A DNA stretch of 6,222 bases, taken from the NCBI GenBank assembly GCA_023417265.1, contig JAEZFY010000316.1:1-6222 (forward strand), written 5' to 3'. The stretch is from Actinomycetes bacterium. Its GTDB lineage: Bacteria > Actinomycetota > Acidimicrobiia > Acidimicrobiales > Ilumatobacteraceae. Both the position numbers and the translations under genes were made by a program. Under the pieces are notes generated by a model. It was given only the letters and a program-made list of their open reading frames with translations. It was not told the DNA's origin and did not search any database. Below, one piece after another: positions 1-6,222 of the stretch. How positions within the stretch are numbered: the stretch's first letter is position 1; each line of letters starts with the position of its first letter.

Positions 1-637
1 AGCTGATCGTGCCGGCGCCCCCCGAGGTGCCGGGCGCGACCCGCAGGTACCCCGAACTGGTGGGCTGCGCGACGCTGATCGACAACACCGCCGCGTTCAC
101 CCCGGCTGAGGGGAGCCCTGCACGCCCCGCAGCCTGGACCGACACGTCGGTGTTCGCCGCGAGGGTGCTGCACGTGGTGGTCGGACACAGCCCCGACCCG
201 GCGCCTCGGGTGTCGACAAGGCGGGCCGGGGTGGTCGCGGTGTAAGTGGAACCGGCGTCGCCGTCCGCGCTGGTGTAGTAGCCCGAGATGTCGACGATCG
301 CGTGTGCCGTGCGGCTGTTACCCAACATCGACAAGGCGATCTTCCCGTCGATCACCGGGATGATCGCGAACTGGTCGACCGATTGGCCGGCCGCGAAGTT
401 CAGCGATGCCGCCGCGCTGGTACCGGTGTCGTTGACCCGCACCGTGCCCGACAGGTTCGGCTGCGTGACCGTCACGGTCGCGGCGACCGCTTCGACATCG
501 GCGGACGGCACCGGCGACACCCCGACGGTCACCTCCAGCGGGGTGCCCGACGCGAGCAGCGCGCACGGTGACGGCACGCAGGTGCCGGTGCCGTTGCGGG
601 TGTCCAAGACCCGGGTCGGGGCGATCTCGTGGTACTG
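1..637 (-). repeat. DTR surface repeats (130-residue period), second copy cut
   Basis: Two tandem units follow the YD array. Unit 1 is residues 1105-1234 (bases 248-637) and unit 2 starts at 1235 (bases 1-247) and runs off the edge. Each opens with Y, ten residues, then DTR (IAPTRVLDTR at D1116; TTPARLVDTR at D1246), an offset of exactly 390 bases. A CX4C pair follows (C1124/C1129; C1255/C1260), then a Val/Ala-rich core (EAVAATVTVTQPNLSGTVRV; NAAVLSISVAQPTSSGYLRV). Unit 1 ends with ASLNFAAGQSVDQFAIIPV and AIVDISGYYTS. I recognise this pattern from secreted actinobacterial proteins, where it occurs in long tandem sets, but I cannot give it a database name. Its role is unknown; surface display or adhesion is a guess. 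Confidence 0.8.
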
Positions 638-3600
638 GCCCTCACCACCCGGCTGCAGCTCCGTCGAGGAGACCCCGACGAGCCGGTTCGCCGAGTCATA
701 CGACAGTTGGCGGGTGGCGCCGTTGGCGTACGCCTCACCGGTGCGGTTCCCCGAATCGTCGAAGTCGAACAGGGTCGCCCCTGACGGCGGGGTCGCACAC
801 GCCCCGGTCGCCCCCGACGGGGACGCCCAGCACAGCTGGTTCGCCTCATCGAACGCCTGGGAGGCGCCATCAGAGCGCACGATCAAGTTGTCCGCCGCGT
901 CGCAATCCAGGACCGCCGCGTTGACCTGAGACAGCTGGTCCAACGGGTTGTGCCCGTAGCTCTCATCCGCCCCGGGCAGCCCTGTCGCGTCCGCGGACGT
1001 GATGCGACCGTTCGCGTCACGGCTCCCGTAGTCGATCGACCCGAGCGTGGTGGCGCCTTGGGTGTAGGTGATGGCGGTGAGCCGGTCTGCGTCGTCGAAG
1101 CTGAACACATCGACGTTCCCCGTCGAACTCGGGTAGGTGATCTGCTCCAAGTTGGAGCTCTCGTCGTAGCCGAACGAGCCGATCCCGCCGAGCCAGTCGG
1201 TCAGTCCGGTCCACCGTCCTGCGTCGTCGAAGCCCCGGGTGACGGTCTTGTTCCCCGGATAGGTGATCGAGGTCTGCAACCCGCGCTTGTCGTAGGTGTA
1301 GGCGACGGCATCGCCGTTACCGGATGTGGTCGCCTCGAGCTCGCCGAAGGGGTTCCAGTCCCAGCTCGAGGTGCCGGTGCCATCCGTCATGGCGGTGCGC
1401 CGACCCGCCTTGTCGTAGGCGAGACCGGTCACATCCGGTGTGATGATGCCGTCGTCGTCGCTGTGGATCACCGACGTGACCTCGTTCTCGGCGTTGTAGC
1501 CGAACGTCGTGCACCGCTCAGCAGGCGTCGCCGAGCAGTCCCCGCCGTGGGCCTGCACCCACACCCGCCGGCCCCCGACGTCATACCCATACGCAGTGAC
1601 CCGGCCCAGCGGGTCCGTCGCCGACACCATGCGCCCGGCCGGGTCGTAGGTGTAGCTGGTTGCCTCACCCGCGCCGTCCAAGCGCGTCTTCAACGACCCG
1701 TCGCCGTAGTACTCGAACTCGAGCGTCGAGGCGTCAGGCCGTTCCACCGCTGTCACGCGACCCGCAAGGTCGTAGGCGTAGGTGGTGCGGTTGTCCGACG
1801 CGTCCTCCTCCCACAACAACAACCCGGTCGTGCCGTAGTGACGTTCGCTCTCCGCTCCCTCCGGGTCGACCACCGCGATCGTGCGTCCCGCGCTGTCATG
1901 ATCGAACGTCGTCGTGAAGTCGGCCGGTGTCGCGCCCGAGGCGTTGCCCCGCGGTGACACCACCCAGGTCAACCATCCCGCGTCGTTGAACCCGTAGGTC
2001 GACTCGTTGCCCAGCGGGTCCTCCCCACCGATCCGGTCCCCCGTGTCGGGGTCATAGGTGTAGGCCCACACCTTGCCCTCCGGGTCCGTGACCGACGTGA
2101 CGTCCTCCGGATGGGCGGGGTCGCCGTAGCTGTAGGTGGTCGTGCGGACCGGGTCCCCGTCCTCGGCGTCCGCGTTCGCGGACACCGACAGCAGGTTCCC
2201 GTTGTCGGTGTCCCAGGAGAACTCGGTGCGAGAGCCCTCGCCGTCCTCAACCCACTCCGGGAGATCGAGGGCACCGAACTCCGCCGTGTAGCGCACCTCG
2301 CCCGCGACCGTTGTCGTCACCCGGTTCCCGGCGAGGTCGTACTCGTGCTCGGTCACCACCCCGTTCGGATCCTCCTCACGAACCACACCCAAGGACGCCC
2401 AGTCGTACTCGAAGTGCCAAGTGGCCTCTTGGGGCGTTCCCGGGGCGACGGTGACGGACTCACGAAGTCCGCGCAGGTAGGTGTCGATGCGCGTGCGGAG
2501 CACCGGCGGGGAAACGGCTCCGTCGACCGTCTCGGTCACCGTCGTCTGCCCCGTCGCAGGCGTGTCGTACGCGAACGTGGTGCGGTTATCCAGCTCGTCG
2601 TCCTGCCACACCACCCGACCCTCGGTGTCGTAGTGGTTCTCCACCACCGCCCCCGACGCACCGCCGTGGTTCGCCGGCTTGCGCATCGTCAACATCCGAT
2701 GCGACCCGTCATAGGTGAACGACCACACCCCACCGCCCGTGTCGGTGTACGACGCCAGATCGCCGTCGAGCTCGTAGCTCATCGTCACGGCCTGCGGCGT
2801 CGAGGAGTCCTTGCCCGGGCCGGCCACCTGGGCGATCCGCCCGCCCGACCACGTGAAGTCCAACCGGCGCCCGGCCGGGTCCTCGACGTAATCCAACTCA
2901 GAGCCGGAGTACACCAAGTCGGTCGTGTTCCCGTGCAAGGTACTGATCGACGTCAGCCGCCCGGCGGAGTCGAATTCGAACGACCGCGCGTGGCGGCGCG
3001 TGAACGTGAAGGAGCCGTTCGGATTCTCCAACAGCGTGGCCCTCGCACGCGACGGCGCTTGCCATCCGCCCGATACTGGAAAGAAGCGGACCGTCGTGCC
3101 GTTCTCCTGGTGGACGAGCATCGTGCCGTCGGGTTCCTCGTCGAGTCGCATCCCATACGAGTGCGACCAGCCGGGACCAAGTCCGACGTCTGAAGCCGTG
3201 TCGATGGAGTTGTACGCCACTCCCCACGAGAGGCACGGCTGTCGCCCTGGGACGAAGGTTCCCGGCAAGGGCATGTGCAGGTTGCCCGACTCCGTGTTGA
3301 CCGGGTCCCCGGCCACTCCGTTGTGCTCACAGTCATCGTCCTCAGCAGGGTTGTCCCCCATGAGCTCCGGGTCCTCGAGCGCGGCACAATCGATGCCTTC
3401 GGTGCCGCTGACCTCGATCTTCATCTCCCATTCGGCGGAGGCCGGATCGTACGGGTACGGCCGCGGTCTCGTGCCGACGTAGACGAACTGGCTTGGCTGT
3501 CCTCCGAGGCTGAAATCTCTGCCGGTGTGCCACGAGACGGTTCCAGGAGAGGTGTGCTGCTCGTTCACTTGGTGGGAGTGCTCGTACATCGCAAGTTCCA

Positions 3601-3949
3601 CACCGGCTTCCGAGACGAAACGCGTGGACACGGCGAGTTGAGCCCGCCAGAAGGCCGCTGCTAGCCGCTTGACTGCAACGCCATCGAGCGTCGTCGTGAT
3701 GAGGCCTCCTGACGGCACCCAGACCCTGGTGTAACTCCATTCGCTCGGTTGTCCGCGTTCGTAACTGCCCGACATGGATCCGCCCCCGCACACGAGCGGA
3801 GCCGTCTCGAGGCTTCCGGTTCCGTCGCCAGCTGACGCATCATTCGGCGCTGTCAACGACGATGACGGCCCCCCGATAAGCACCGACGCGATGATGCTCA
3901 GCGCCACCAGCATCCGAAGGGTCACCGCATTCAGTTGGTGCCGTCGCAT
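1..3949 (-). CDS. Exported RHS/YD-repeat protein, C-terminus cut by window edge
   Basis: The frame is open from the ATG at 3949 to base 1, giving 1316 full codons and no stop, so the gene continues past the left edge. Order of parts: signal peptide (residues 1-40), unassigned domain (41-214), RHS N-terminal signature (DPVNTESGNL at 215-224, GPGWSHSY at 258-265), YD repeats (about 324-1096, such as YTYDPAGRM at 766) and DTR repeats (1105 onward). RHS proteins of this family form a hollow beta-shell around a C-terminal polymorphic toxin or act as surface proteins; that is family knowledge, and no toxin is visible here. The ATG is preferred because it places a basic, hydrophobic signal peptide first and has AGGGGGA seven bases upstream. 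An in-frame GTG at 4024 would add 25 hydrophilic residues in front of the signal peptide. The gene is co-directional with mnmA, 84 bases behind it. Family assignment is secure; function is not. Confidence 0.93.
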   Translation of the reverse strand, partial: MRRHQLNAVTLRMLVALSIIASVLIGGPSSSLTAPNDASAGDGTGSLETAPLVCGGGSMSGSYERGQPSEWSYTRVWVPSGGLITTTLDGVAVKRLAAAFWRAQLAVSTRFVSEAGVELAMYEHSHQVNEQHTSPGTVSWHTGRDFSLGGQPSQFVYVGTRPRPYPYDPASAEWEMKIEVSGTEGIDCAALEDPELMGDNPAEDDDCEHNGVAGDPVNTESGNLHMPLPGTFVPGRQPCLSWGVAYNSIDTASDVGLGPGWSHSYGMRLDEEPDGTMLVHQENGTTVRFFPVSGGWQAPSRARATLLENPNGSFTFTRRHARSFEFDSAGRLTSISTLHGNTTDLVYSGSELDYVEDPAGRRLDFTWSGGRIAQVAGPGKDSSTPQAVTMSYELDGDLASYTDTGGGVWSFTYDGSHRMLTMRKPANHGGASGAVVENHYDTEGRVVWQDDELDNRTTFAYDTPATGQTTVTETVDGAVSPPVLRTRIDTYLRGLRESVTVAPGTPQEATWHFEYDWASLGVVREEDPNGVVTEHEYDLAGNRVTTTVAGEVRYTAEFGALDLPEWVEDGEGSRTEFSWDTDNGNLLSVSANADAEDGDPVRTTTYSYGDPAHPEDVTSVTDPEGKVWAYTYDPDTGDRIGGEDPLGNESTYGFNDAGWLTWVVSPRGNASGATPADFTTTFDHDSAGRTIAVVDPEGAESERHYGTTGLLLWEEDASDNRTTYAYDLAGRVTAVERPDASTLEFEYYGDGSLKTRLDGAGEATSYTYDPAGRMVSATDPLGRVTAYGYDVGGRRVWVQAHGGDCSATPAERCTTFGYNAENEVTSVIHSDDDGIITPDVTGLAYDKAGRRTAMTDGTGTSSWDWNPFGELEATTSGNGDAVAYTYDKRGLQTSITYPGNKTVTRGFDDAGRWTGLTDWLGGIGSFGYDESSNLEQITYPSSTGNVDVFSFDDADRLTAITYTQGATTLGSIDYGSRDANGRITSADATGLPGADESYGHNPLDQLSQVNAAVLDCDAADNLIVRSDGASQAFDEANQLCWASPSGATGACATPPSGATLFDFDDSGNRTGEAYANGATRQLSYDSANRLVGVSSTELQPGGEGQYHEIAPTRVLDTRNGTGTCVPSPCALLASGTPLEVTVGVSPVPSADVEAVAATVTVTQPNLSGTVRVNDTGTSAAASLNFAAGQSVDQFAIIPVIDGKIALSMLGNSRTAHAIVDISGYYTSADGDAGSTYTATTPARLVDTRGAGSGLCPTTTCSTLAANTDVSVQAAGRAGLPSAGVNAAVLSISVAQPTSSGYLRVAPGTSGGAGTIS
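662..2980 (-). repeat. YD (RHS) repeat array, residues about 324-1096
   Basis: The array is a long series of degenerate repeats of about 20 residues with the core (Y/F)xYDxxGR followed by a variable strand. Clear examples are FEFDSAGRL (324), YDLAGNRV, YAYDLAGRV, YTYDPAGRM (766), YGYDVGGRR, YDKAGRRT, YTYDKRGLQ, FDFDDSGNRT and SYDSANRLVGV (Y1084). The repeats wrap into the RHS/teneurin-type shell. Two cysteine-bearing inserts interrupt them: GDCSATPAERC (C805, C813) and a segment with C1016, C1040 and C1051. At DNA level DPAGR-coding units share short identities, for example 15 bases at 1631-1645 and 2867-2881. No frameshift interrupts the array. Confidence 0.92.
3155..3307 (-). other. RHS N-terminal signature region (DUF6531-like)
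   Basis: Residues 215-265 hold the two hallmarks that open an RHS shell: DPVNTESGNL, matching the usual DPVN-T-x-GN pattern, and LGPGWSHSYGMRL, matching the usual GPGW-x-HSY pattern. Between them is a short stretch with a cysteine (C239) and SWGVAYNS, close to the usual start of the first beta-strands. In the family this region begins the barrel that the YD repeats continue. The domain name is from memory; the motifs themselves are plainly visible. Confidence 0.85.
3308..3829 (-). other. Unassigned N-terminal domain of the RHS protein
   Basis: Residues 41-214 lie between the signal peptide and the first RHS signature, and I do not recognise the family. The segment has many aromatic and alternating polar/hydrophobic stretches (for example EWSYTRVWVPSGG and SQFVYVGTRPRPYPYDP), which suggest beta structure. 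There are cysteines at 54, 188 and 207 and an acidic cluster (AEDDDCEH) near 203-209. It could be a beta-sandwich that anchors or displays the protein, but that is a guess from texture only. Its codons include AGA, AGG, CTA, TCT and GGA more often than in mnmA next door. Confidence 0.5.
3830..3949 (-). other. Signal peptide of the RHS protein
   Basis: Residues 1-40 begin MRRHQLNAVTLR, a positively charged n-region. A hydrophobic stretch follows at about 13-27 (MLVALSIIASVLIGG), then a polar Pro/Ser-rich segment. There is no lipobox cysteine, so a Sec-type peptide is likelier than a lipoprotein signal, and RR is not followed by a Tat consensus. A cleavage site near ASA-G (residues 38-41) is possible but I cannot place it with certainty. 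Paired cysteines further along the protein agree with export. Confidence 0.75.
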
Positions 3950-3956
3950 TTGGCCG

Positions 3957-3963
3957 TCCCCCT
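3957..3963 (-). promoter_or_regulatory. Ribosome binding site of the RHS gene
   Basis: AGGGGGA lies seven bases before the ATG at 3949 and is close to the AGGAGG consensus. It is the main reason, with the signal peptide, to choose this start over the in-frame GTG at 4024, which has only a weak AGGG upstream overlapping the mnmA stop. Confidence 0.6.
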
Positions 3964-4013
3964 GCCGATTGTGCCGCTCGTCATCGGCCCAAGGGCTGTC
4001 GAACTTGAGGGCG

Positions 4014-4034
4014 GGGTCGGGCACGAGACGACCC
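4014..4034 (-). terminator. Weak hairpin just after mnmA, possible attenuator or terminator
   Basis: On the minus strand GGGTCG (4034-4029) can pair with CGACCC (4019-4014) around a 9-base loop, directly at the mnmA stop codon. There is no T-run after it, so it is not a classical intrinsic terminator. A six-pair GC-rich stem can arise by chance in DNA of this composition. If it does not stop transcription, the RHS gene would be read through from the mnmA operon. Confidence 0.22.
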
Positions 4035-5098
4035 TAGGCGGCGACTGCCCCGCCGACGACGGCCTCCACCGGCCCTTCCACCGTGTCGACCGAGGCGAAG
4101 AGCACGACGCTCTGGCCGGGCGCGACGCGCCGACGCGGCTCGTCCCAGCGCACGGTGAGCCTGCCGTCCGACTCGGCGACGATGCGACCGGGCGCCGGTT
4201 CGCCGTGCGCCGAGCACTGCGCCTGCACCGGCCCCTCGACGGGCCCGTCGGCCCACACCACCTGGGTCAGCGGCACCTCGTCGCGCAGCAGACGCTCCGG
4301 CGGCCCGACCGTCACCGTCGCCGCGGGCACGTCGACGTCGACCACGAAGCGGCGTCCCTTCCCGCCGGCCAGCTCCAGCCCGCGGCGCTGCCCGATCGTC
4401 ACCAGCTCGACCGCGTCGACGGTGCCCAGGGTGTTGCCCTCGACGTCGACGACCGTGCCCGGGTGCAGCTCCGCTCGGGCTGACAGGAACTCACCCCGGC
4501 CGCGCGAGCGGGTGATGAAGCAGACGTCCTGGCTGTCCGGCTTCGCCGCGGTCCGCAGCCCCAGTCGCGCCGCCACGTCACGCACCTCGGCCTTGGTCAG
4601 GTGACCGATCGGGAACATCACCCGCTCCAGCTCCGCGGCGCGCAACGGGTGCAGCACGTAGGACTGGTCCTTCGCCGAGTCCGCGCCACGGGCGATGCGA
4701 CGGGTGCCGTCGGCGCACTCGACGATGCGGGCGTGGTGGCCGGTGGCGACGGCGTCGAAGCCGAGCACCTCGGCCCGGCGCAGGAGCAGGTCGAACTTGA
4801 GGTGCCGGTTGCACTCCACGCACGGGTTCGGTGTGCGCCCCGCCAGGTGGTCGGCCACGTAGGGCGACACGACGTGCTCGTCGAACTCGCGGCCGAAGTT
4901 GAACACGTGGTGGTCCACGCCCAGCTGCGCCGCCGCGCGCCGCGCGTCCTCGACGTCGGACACGGAGCAGCAGCCGGTGTCGGACTCACCGCCCCACAGC
5001 TTCATCGTGACGCCGACGACCTCGTGGTCCTGCTCGGCGAGCAGCGCCGCGGCGACAGAGGAGTCCACCCCGCCTGACAGGGCGGCCAACACCTTCAC
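4034..5098 (-). CDS. mnmA: tRNA-specific 2-thiouridylase MnmA
   Basis: This cytoplasmic enzyme adenylates U34 of tRNAs for Lys, Glu and Gln with ATP, then replaces O2 with sulfur delivered as persulfide, giving s2U34. The protein has 354 residues, normal for the family. The N-terminal PP-loop is SGGVDSS (8-14). The first catalytic cysteine is C97 in NPCVECNRHLKF, aligned with E. coli C102. ATGHHAR (118-124) and AKDQSYVL (142-149) follow, and the second catalytic cysteine is C193 in DSQDVCFI, aligned with E. coli C199. TIGQRRGL (234-241) marks the central domain, and RWDEPRRRVAPGQSVVLF (317-334) the C-terminal barrel. The start is GTG, 24 bases after the desulfurase stop, with a weak GAGCGGG upstream; it gives the usual MKVLAALSGG beginning. 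Co-transcription with the desulfurase is very likely. C93 is an additional cysteine near the first active one. Confidence 0.97.
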   Translation of the reverse strand: MKVLAALSGGVDSSVAAALLAEQDHEVVGVTMKLWGGESDTGCCSVSDVEDARRAAAQLGVDHHVFNFGREFDEHVVSPYVADHLAGRTPNPCVECNRHLKFDLLLRRAEVLGFDAVATGHHARIVECADGTRRIARGADSAKDQSYVLHPLRAAELERVMFPIGHLTKAEVRDVAARLGLRTAAKPDSQDVCFITRSRGRGEFLSARAELHPGTVVDVEGNTLGTVDAVELVTIGQRRGLELAGGKGRRFVVDVDVPAATVTVGPPERLLRDEVPLTQVVWADGPVEGPVQAQCSAHGEPAPGRIVAESDGRLTVRWDEPRRRVAPGQSVVLFASVDTVEGPVEAVVGGAVAA

Positions 5099-5122
5099 CA
5101 GAGCCCGCTCATCCGAGCCGCC

Positions 5123-6222
5123 TCATCCGAACTCGCGGACCCGCTGCACCGCCGCGGGCACCGCACGCAGGGCAACGTCGACGTCCGCGTCGGTCGAGTC
5201 CCAGCCGAGCGACAGACGCAGCGAGCCGCCGGCCCGTGCTGGATCGATCCCCATCGCGGCGAGCACGTGGGACGCCTCCTGCGCACCCGAGGAGCACGAC
5301 GAGGCGGCCGACGCGGCGACGCCCTCGGACTCCAACAGGAACAGCAGCGTCTCGGAGTCCACGCCCTCGATGCAGATGTGCAGGATCGACGGCAGCACCT
5401 CGAGTGCATCCGCGCCGTCGGTCGGCACCGTCTGGTGCAGGCCCGGCACCGTGGCACGCAGGCCGTCGGCAAGCCGGTCGCGCAGCTTGGCGATGCGTGC
5501 GCGTCCCTCCTCGCGCTCCGCGGCCGTCGCCTCGAGCGCGGCGGCGAACCCGACGATGCCAGCCACGTTCAGCGTGCCGGAGCGACGGCCGCGCTCCTGG
5601 CCACCCCCCAGCAGCAGCGGGCGCAGGTGTGCGTGCCGACGTGCGACGAGTGCTCCGATGCCCTTCGGTCCGCCGAGCTTGTGCGCGGACACGGACACCA
5701 GGTCGGCGCGCGCCGCGGCGACGGTCAGGTCCATCCACGCGGCGGCCTGCACGGCGTCGGTGTGCAGCGGCACGCCCGGCACCTCGGGCTCGTGCGCAGC
5801 CACCACGTCGGCCACGGCGGCCAGGTCGTTGACGACGCCGGTCTCGTTGTTGGCGAGCATGACCGACACGACCGACACCTCGGTGCCCAGCTCGTCGAGC
5901 ACGCCCGCGAGCTGCTCCAGGTCCACCCGACCGTGGCGGTCGACGCCGACGAGCCTGCCGCCGAGCGCCTGCACCGGGTCCAGCACCGCGTGGTGCTCCA
6001 CCGCCGAGCACACCGGCACTCCCGGTCGCGGCGGCATGCCACCGCTGACGGCGTGGTTGTCGGCCTCGGTCCCCCCGGAGGTGAACACGACCTCGCCCGG
6101 GTCGCAGCCCAGCACGGCGGCGATCCGCTCTCGGGCCTCGTCGACGGCGCGCACGGCGTCGCGGGCCAGCACGTGGGCGCCCGACGGGTTGCCGTAGCGG
6201 CGCGAGCCGAACGGCTCCATCG
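5123..6222 (-). CDS. Cysteine desulfurase, IscS/NifS/YrvO type, N-terminus cut
   Basis: This PLP enzyme converts L-cysteine to L-alanine and holds the sulfur as a cysteine persulfide for transfer. The window shows 365 residues plus part of a codon. Numbering from the Met at 6220: FTSGGTEADN (46-55), EHHAVLD with the PLP-stacking H76, LANNETG (122-128), HTDAVQ with D155 and Q158, SAHKLGGPKG with the Schiff-base K181, RRSGTLNV (R213, PLP phosphate), ASSCSSG with catalytic C309, and SLRLSLG near the C-terminus. The long, flexible Cys loop is class-I type, not SufS type. The true start lies to the right of 6222: the usual opening YLDHAATTP is missing, and the Met at 6220 matches the internal AMEPF position. 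Being 24 bases upstream of mnmA suggests it supplies MnmA, as YrvO does in Bacillus subtilis, but it may also serve Fe-S assembly. Confidence 0.95.
   Translation of the reverse strand, partial: MEPFGSRRYGNPSGAHVLARDAVRAVDEARERIAAVLGCDPGEVVFTSGGTEADNHAVSGGMPPRPGVPVCSAVEHHAVLDPVQALGGRLVGVDRHGRVDLEQLAGVLDELGTEVSVVSVMLANNETGVVNDLAAVADVVAAHEPEVPGVPLHTDAVQAAAWMDLTVAAARADLVSVSAHKLGGPKGIGALVARRHAHLRPLLLGGGQERGRRSGTLNVAGIVGFAAALEATAAEREEGRARIAKLRDRLADGLRATVPGLHQTVPTDGADALEVLPSILHICIEGVDSETLLFLLESEGVAASAASSCSSGAQEASHVLAAMGIDPARAGGSLRLSLGWDSTDADVDVALRAVPAAVQRVREFG

Noticed and set aside
950..1957. Plus-strand open frame of 335 codons
   Set aside because: It lies antisense to the YD-repeat array. Its protein is a low-complexity Arg/Val/Gly run with no motif, as expected when a GC-rich gene is read backwards.
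2111..3193. Plus-strand open frame of 360 codons
   Set aside because: It is fully antisense to the RHS gene, where the minus frame shows clear RHS motifs. The plus product is Arg/His/Val-rich without any recognisable domain.
1..3949. RHS gene as a pseudogene, because no closed frame spans it
   Set aside because: I translated the whole stretch without meeting a stop or a frameshift. It lacks an end only because it leaves the window.
3950..4033. Sigma-70-like promoter before the RHS gene
   Set aside because: CACAAT resembles a -10 box, but the nearest -35-like TCGACA is 23 bases away, too far. No pair with proper spacing was found.
4034..4036. Readthrough of the mnmA TAG into the in-frame RHS gene
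   Set aside because: The shared frame is a one-in-three coincidence, and the RHS gene has its own ribosome binding site and signal peptide.
4899..6197. Plus-strand open frame of 432 codons
   Set aside because: It is antisense to the cysteine desulfurase and the start of mnmA. The product is Ser/Thr/Ala/Arg-rich low complexity, while the minus strand has complete catalytic motifs.
6218..6220. ATG at 6220 as the true start of the desulfurase
   Set aside because: Family members have about 20 residues before this Met, including YLDHAATTP. The Met matches the internal AMEPF position, so the gene is cut by the window edge.
1..6222. tRNA or rRNA genes, CRISPR array, insertion sequence, attachment site
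   Set aside because: No cloverleaf, no evenly spaced short identical repeats, no transposase motifs and no terminal inverted repeats were seen. The only repeats are those that encode the YD and DTR units.

Overview
The window looks like a piece of a high-GC actinobacterial chromosome. The codons of the two right-hand genes end almost always in G or C. The left-hand protein carries the DTR-type surface repeats I associate with secreted proteins of Actinobacteria, especially Acidimicrobiia. The placement is an inference from style and content, with no marker gene to fix it.

Everything real lies on the minus strand, so the map reads from right to left. From 6222 to 5123 is a class-I-type cysteine desulfurase (IscS/NifS/YrvO family) whose first roughly 20 residues fall outside the window. 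After 24 bases comes a complete mnmA (5098 to 4034, GTG start), the tRNA 2-thiouridine synthase. These two form a sulfur relay: the desulfurase takes sulfur from cysteine and passes it as persulfide to MnmA, which thiolates U34 of tRNAs for Lys, Glu and Gln.

After an 84-base gap comes one very large open frame, 3949 down to the left edge (1316 visible codons, no stop). I translated it codon by codon. It is an exported RHS/YD-repeat protein. In order it has a signal peptide, an unassigned domain of about 170 residues, the RHS N-terminal signature (DPVNTESGNL, then GPGWSHSY), about 770 residues of YD repeats, and then two copies (the second cut) of a 130-residue DTR repeat with a CX4C pair. The RHS core box and any C-terminal toxin, which would normally follow, lie beyond the left edge or are absent.

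There are no RNA genes, CRISPR arrays, insertion sequences or attachment sites that I can support. The only non-coding stretch of any size is the 84 bases between mnmA and the RHS gene. It holds a ribosome binding site and a weak hairpin. The most interesting item is the architecture of the RHS protein, with a surface-type DTR module joined directly to the end of the YD-repeat shell, sitting directly behind a housekeeping tRNA-thiolation pair.
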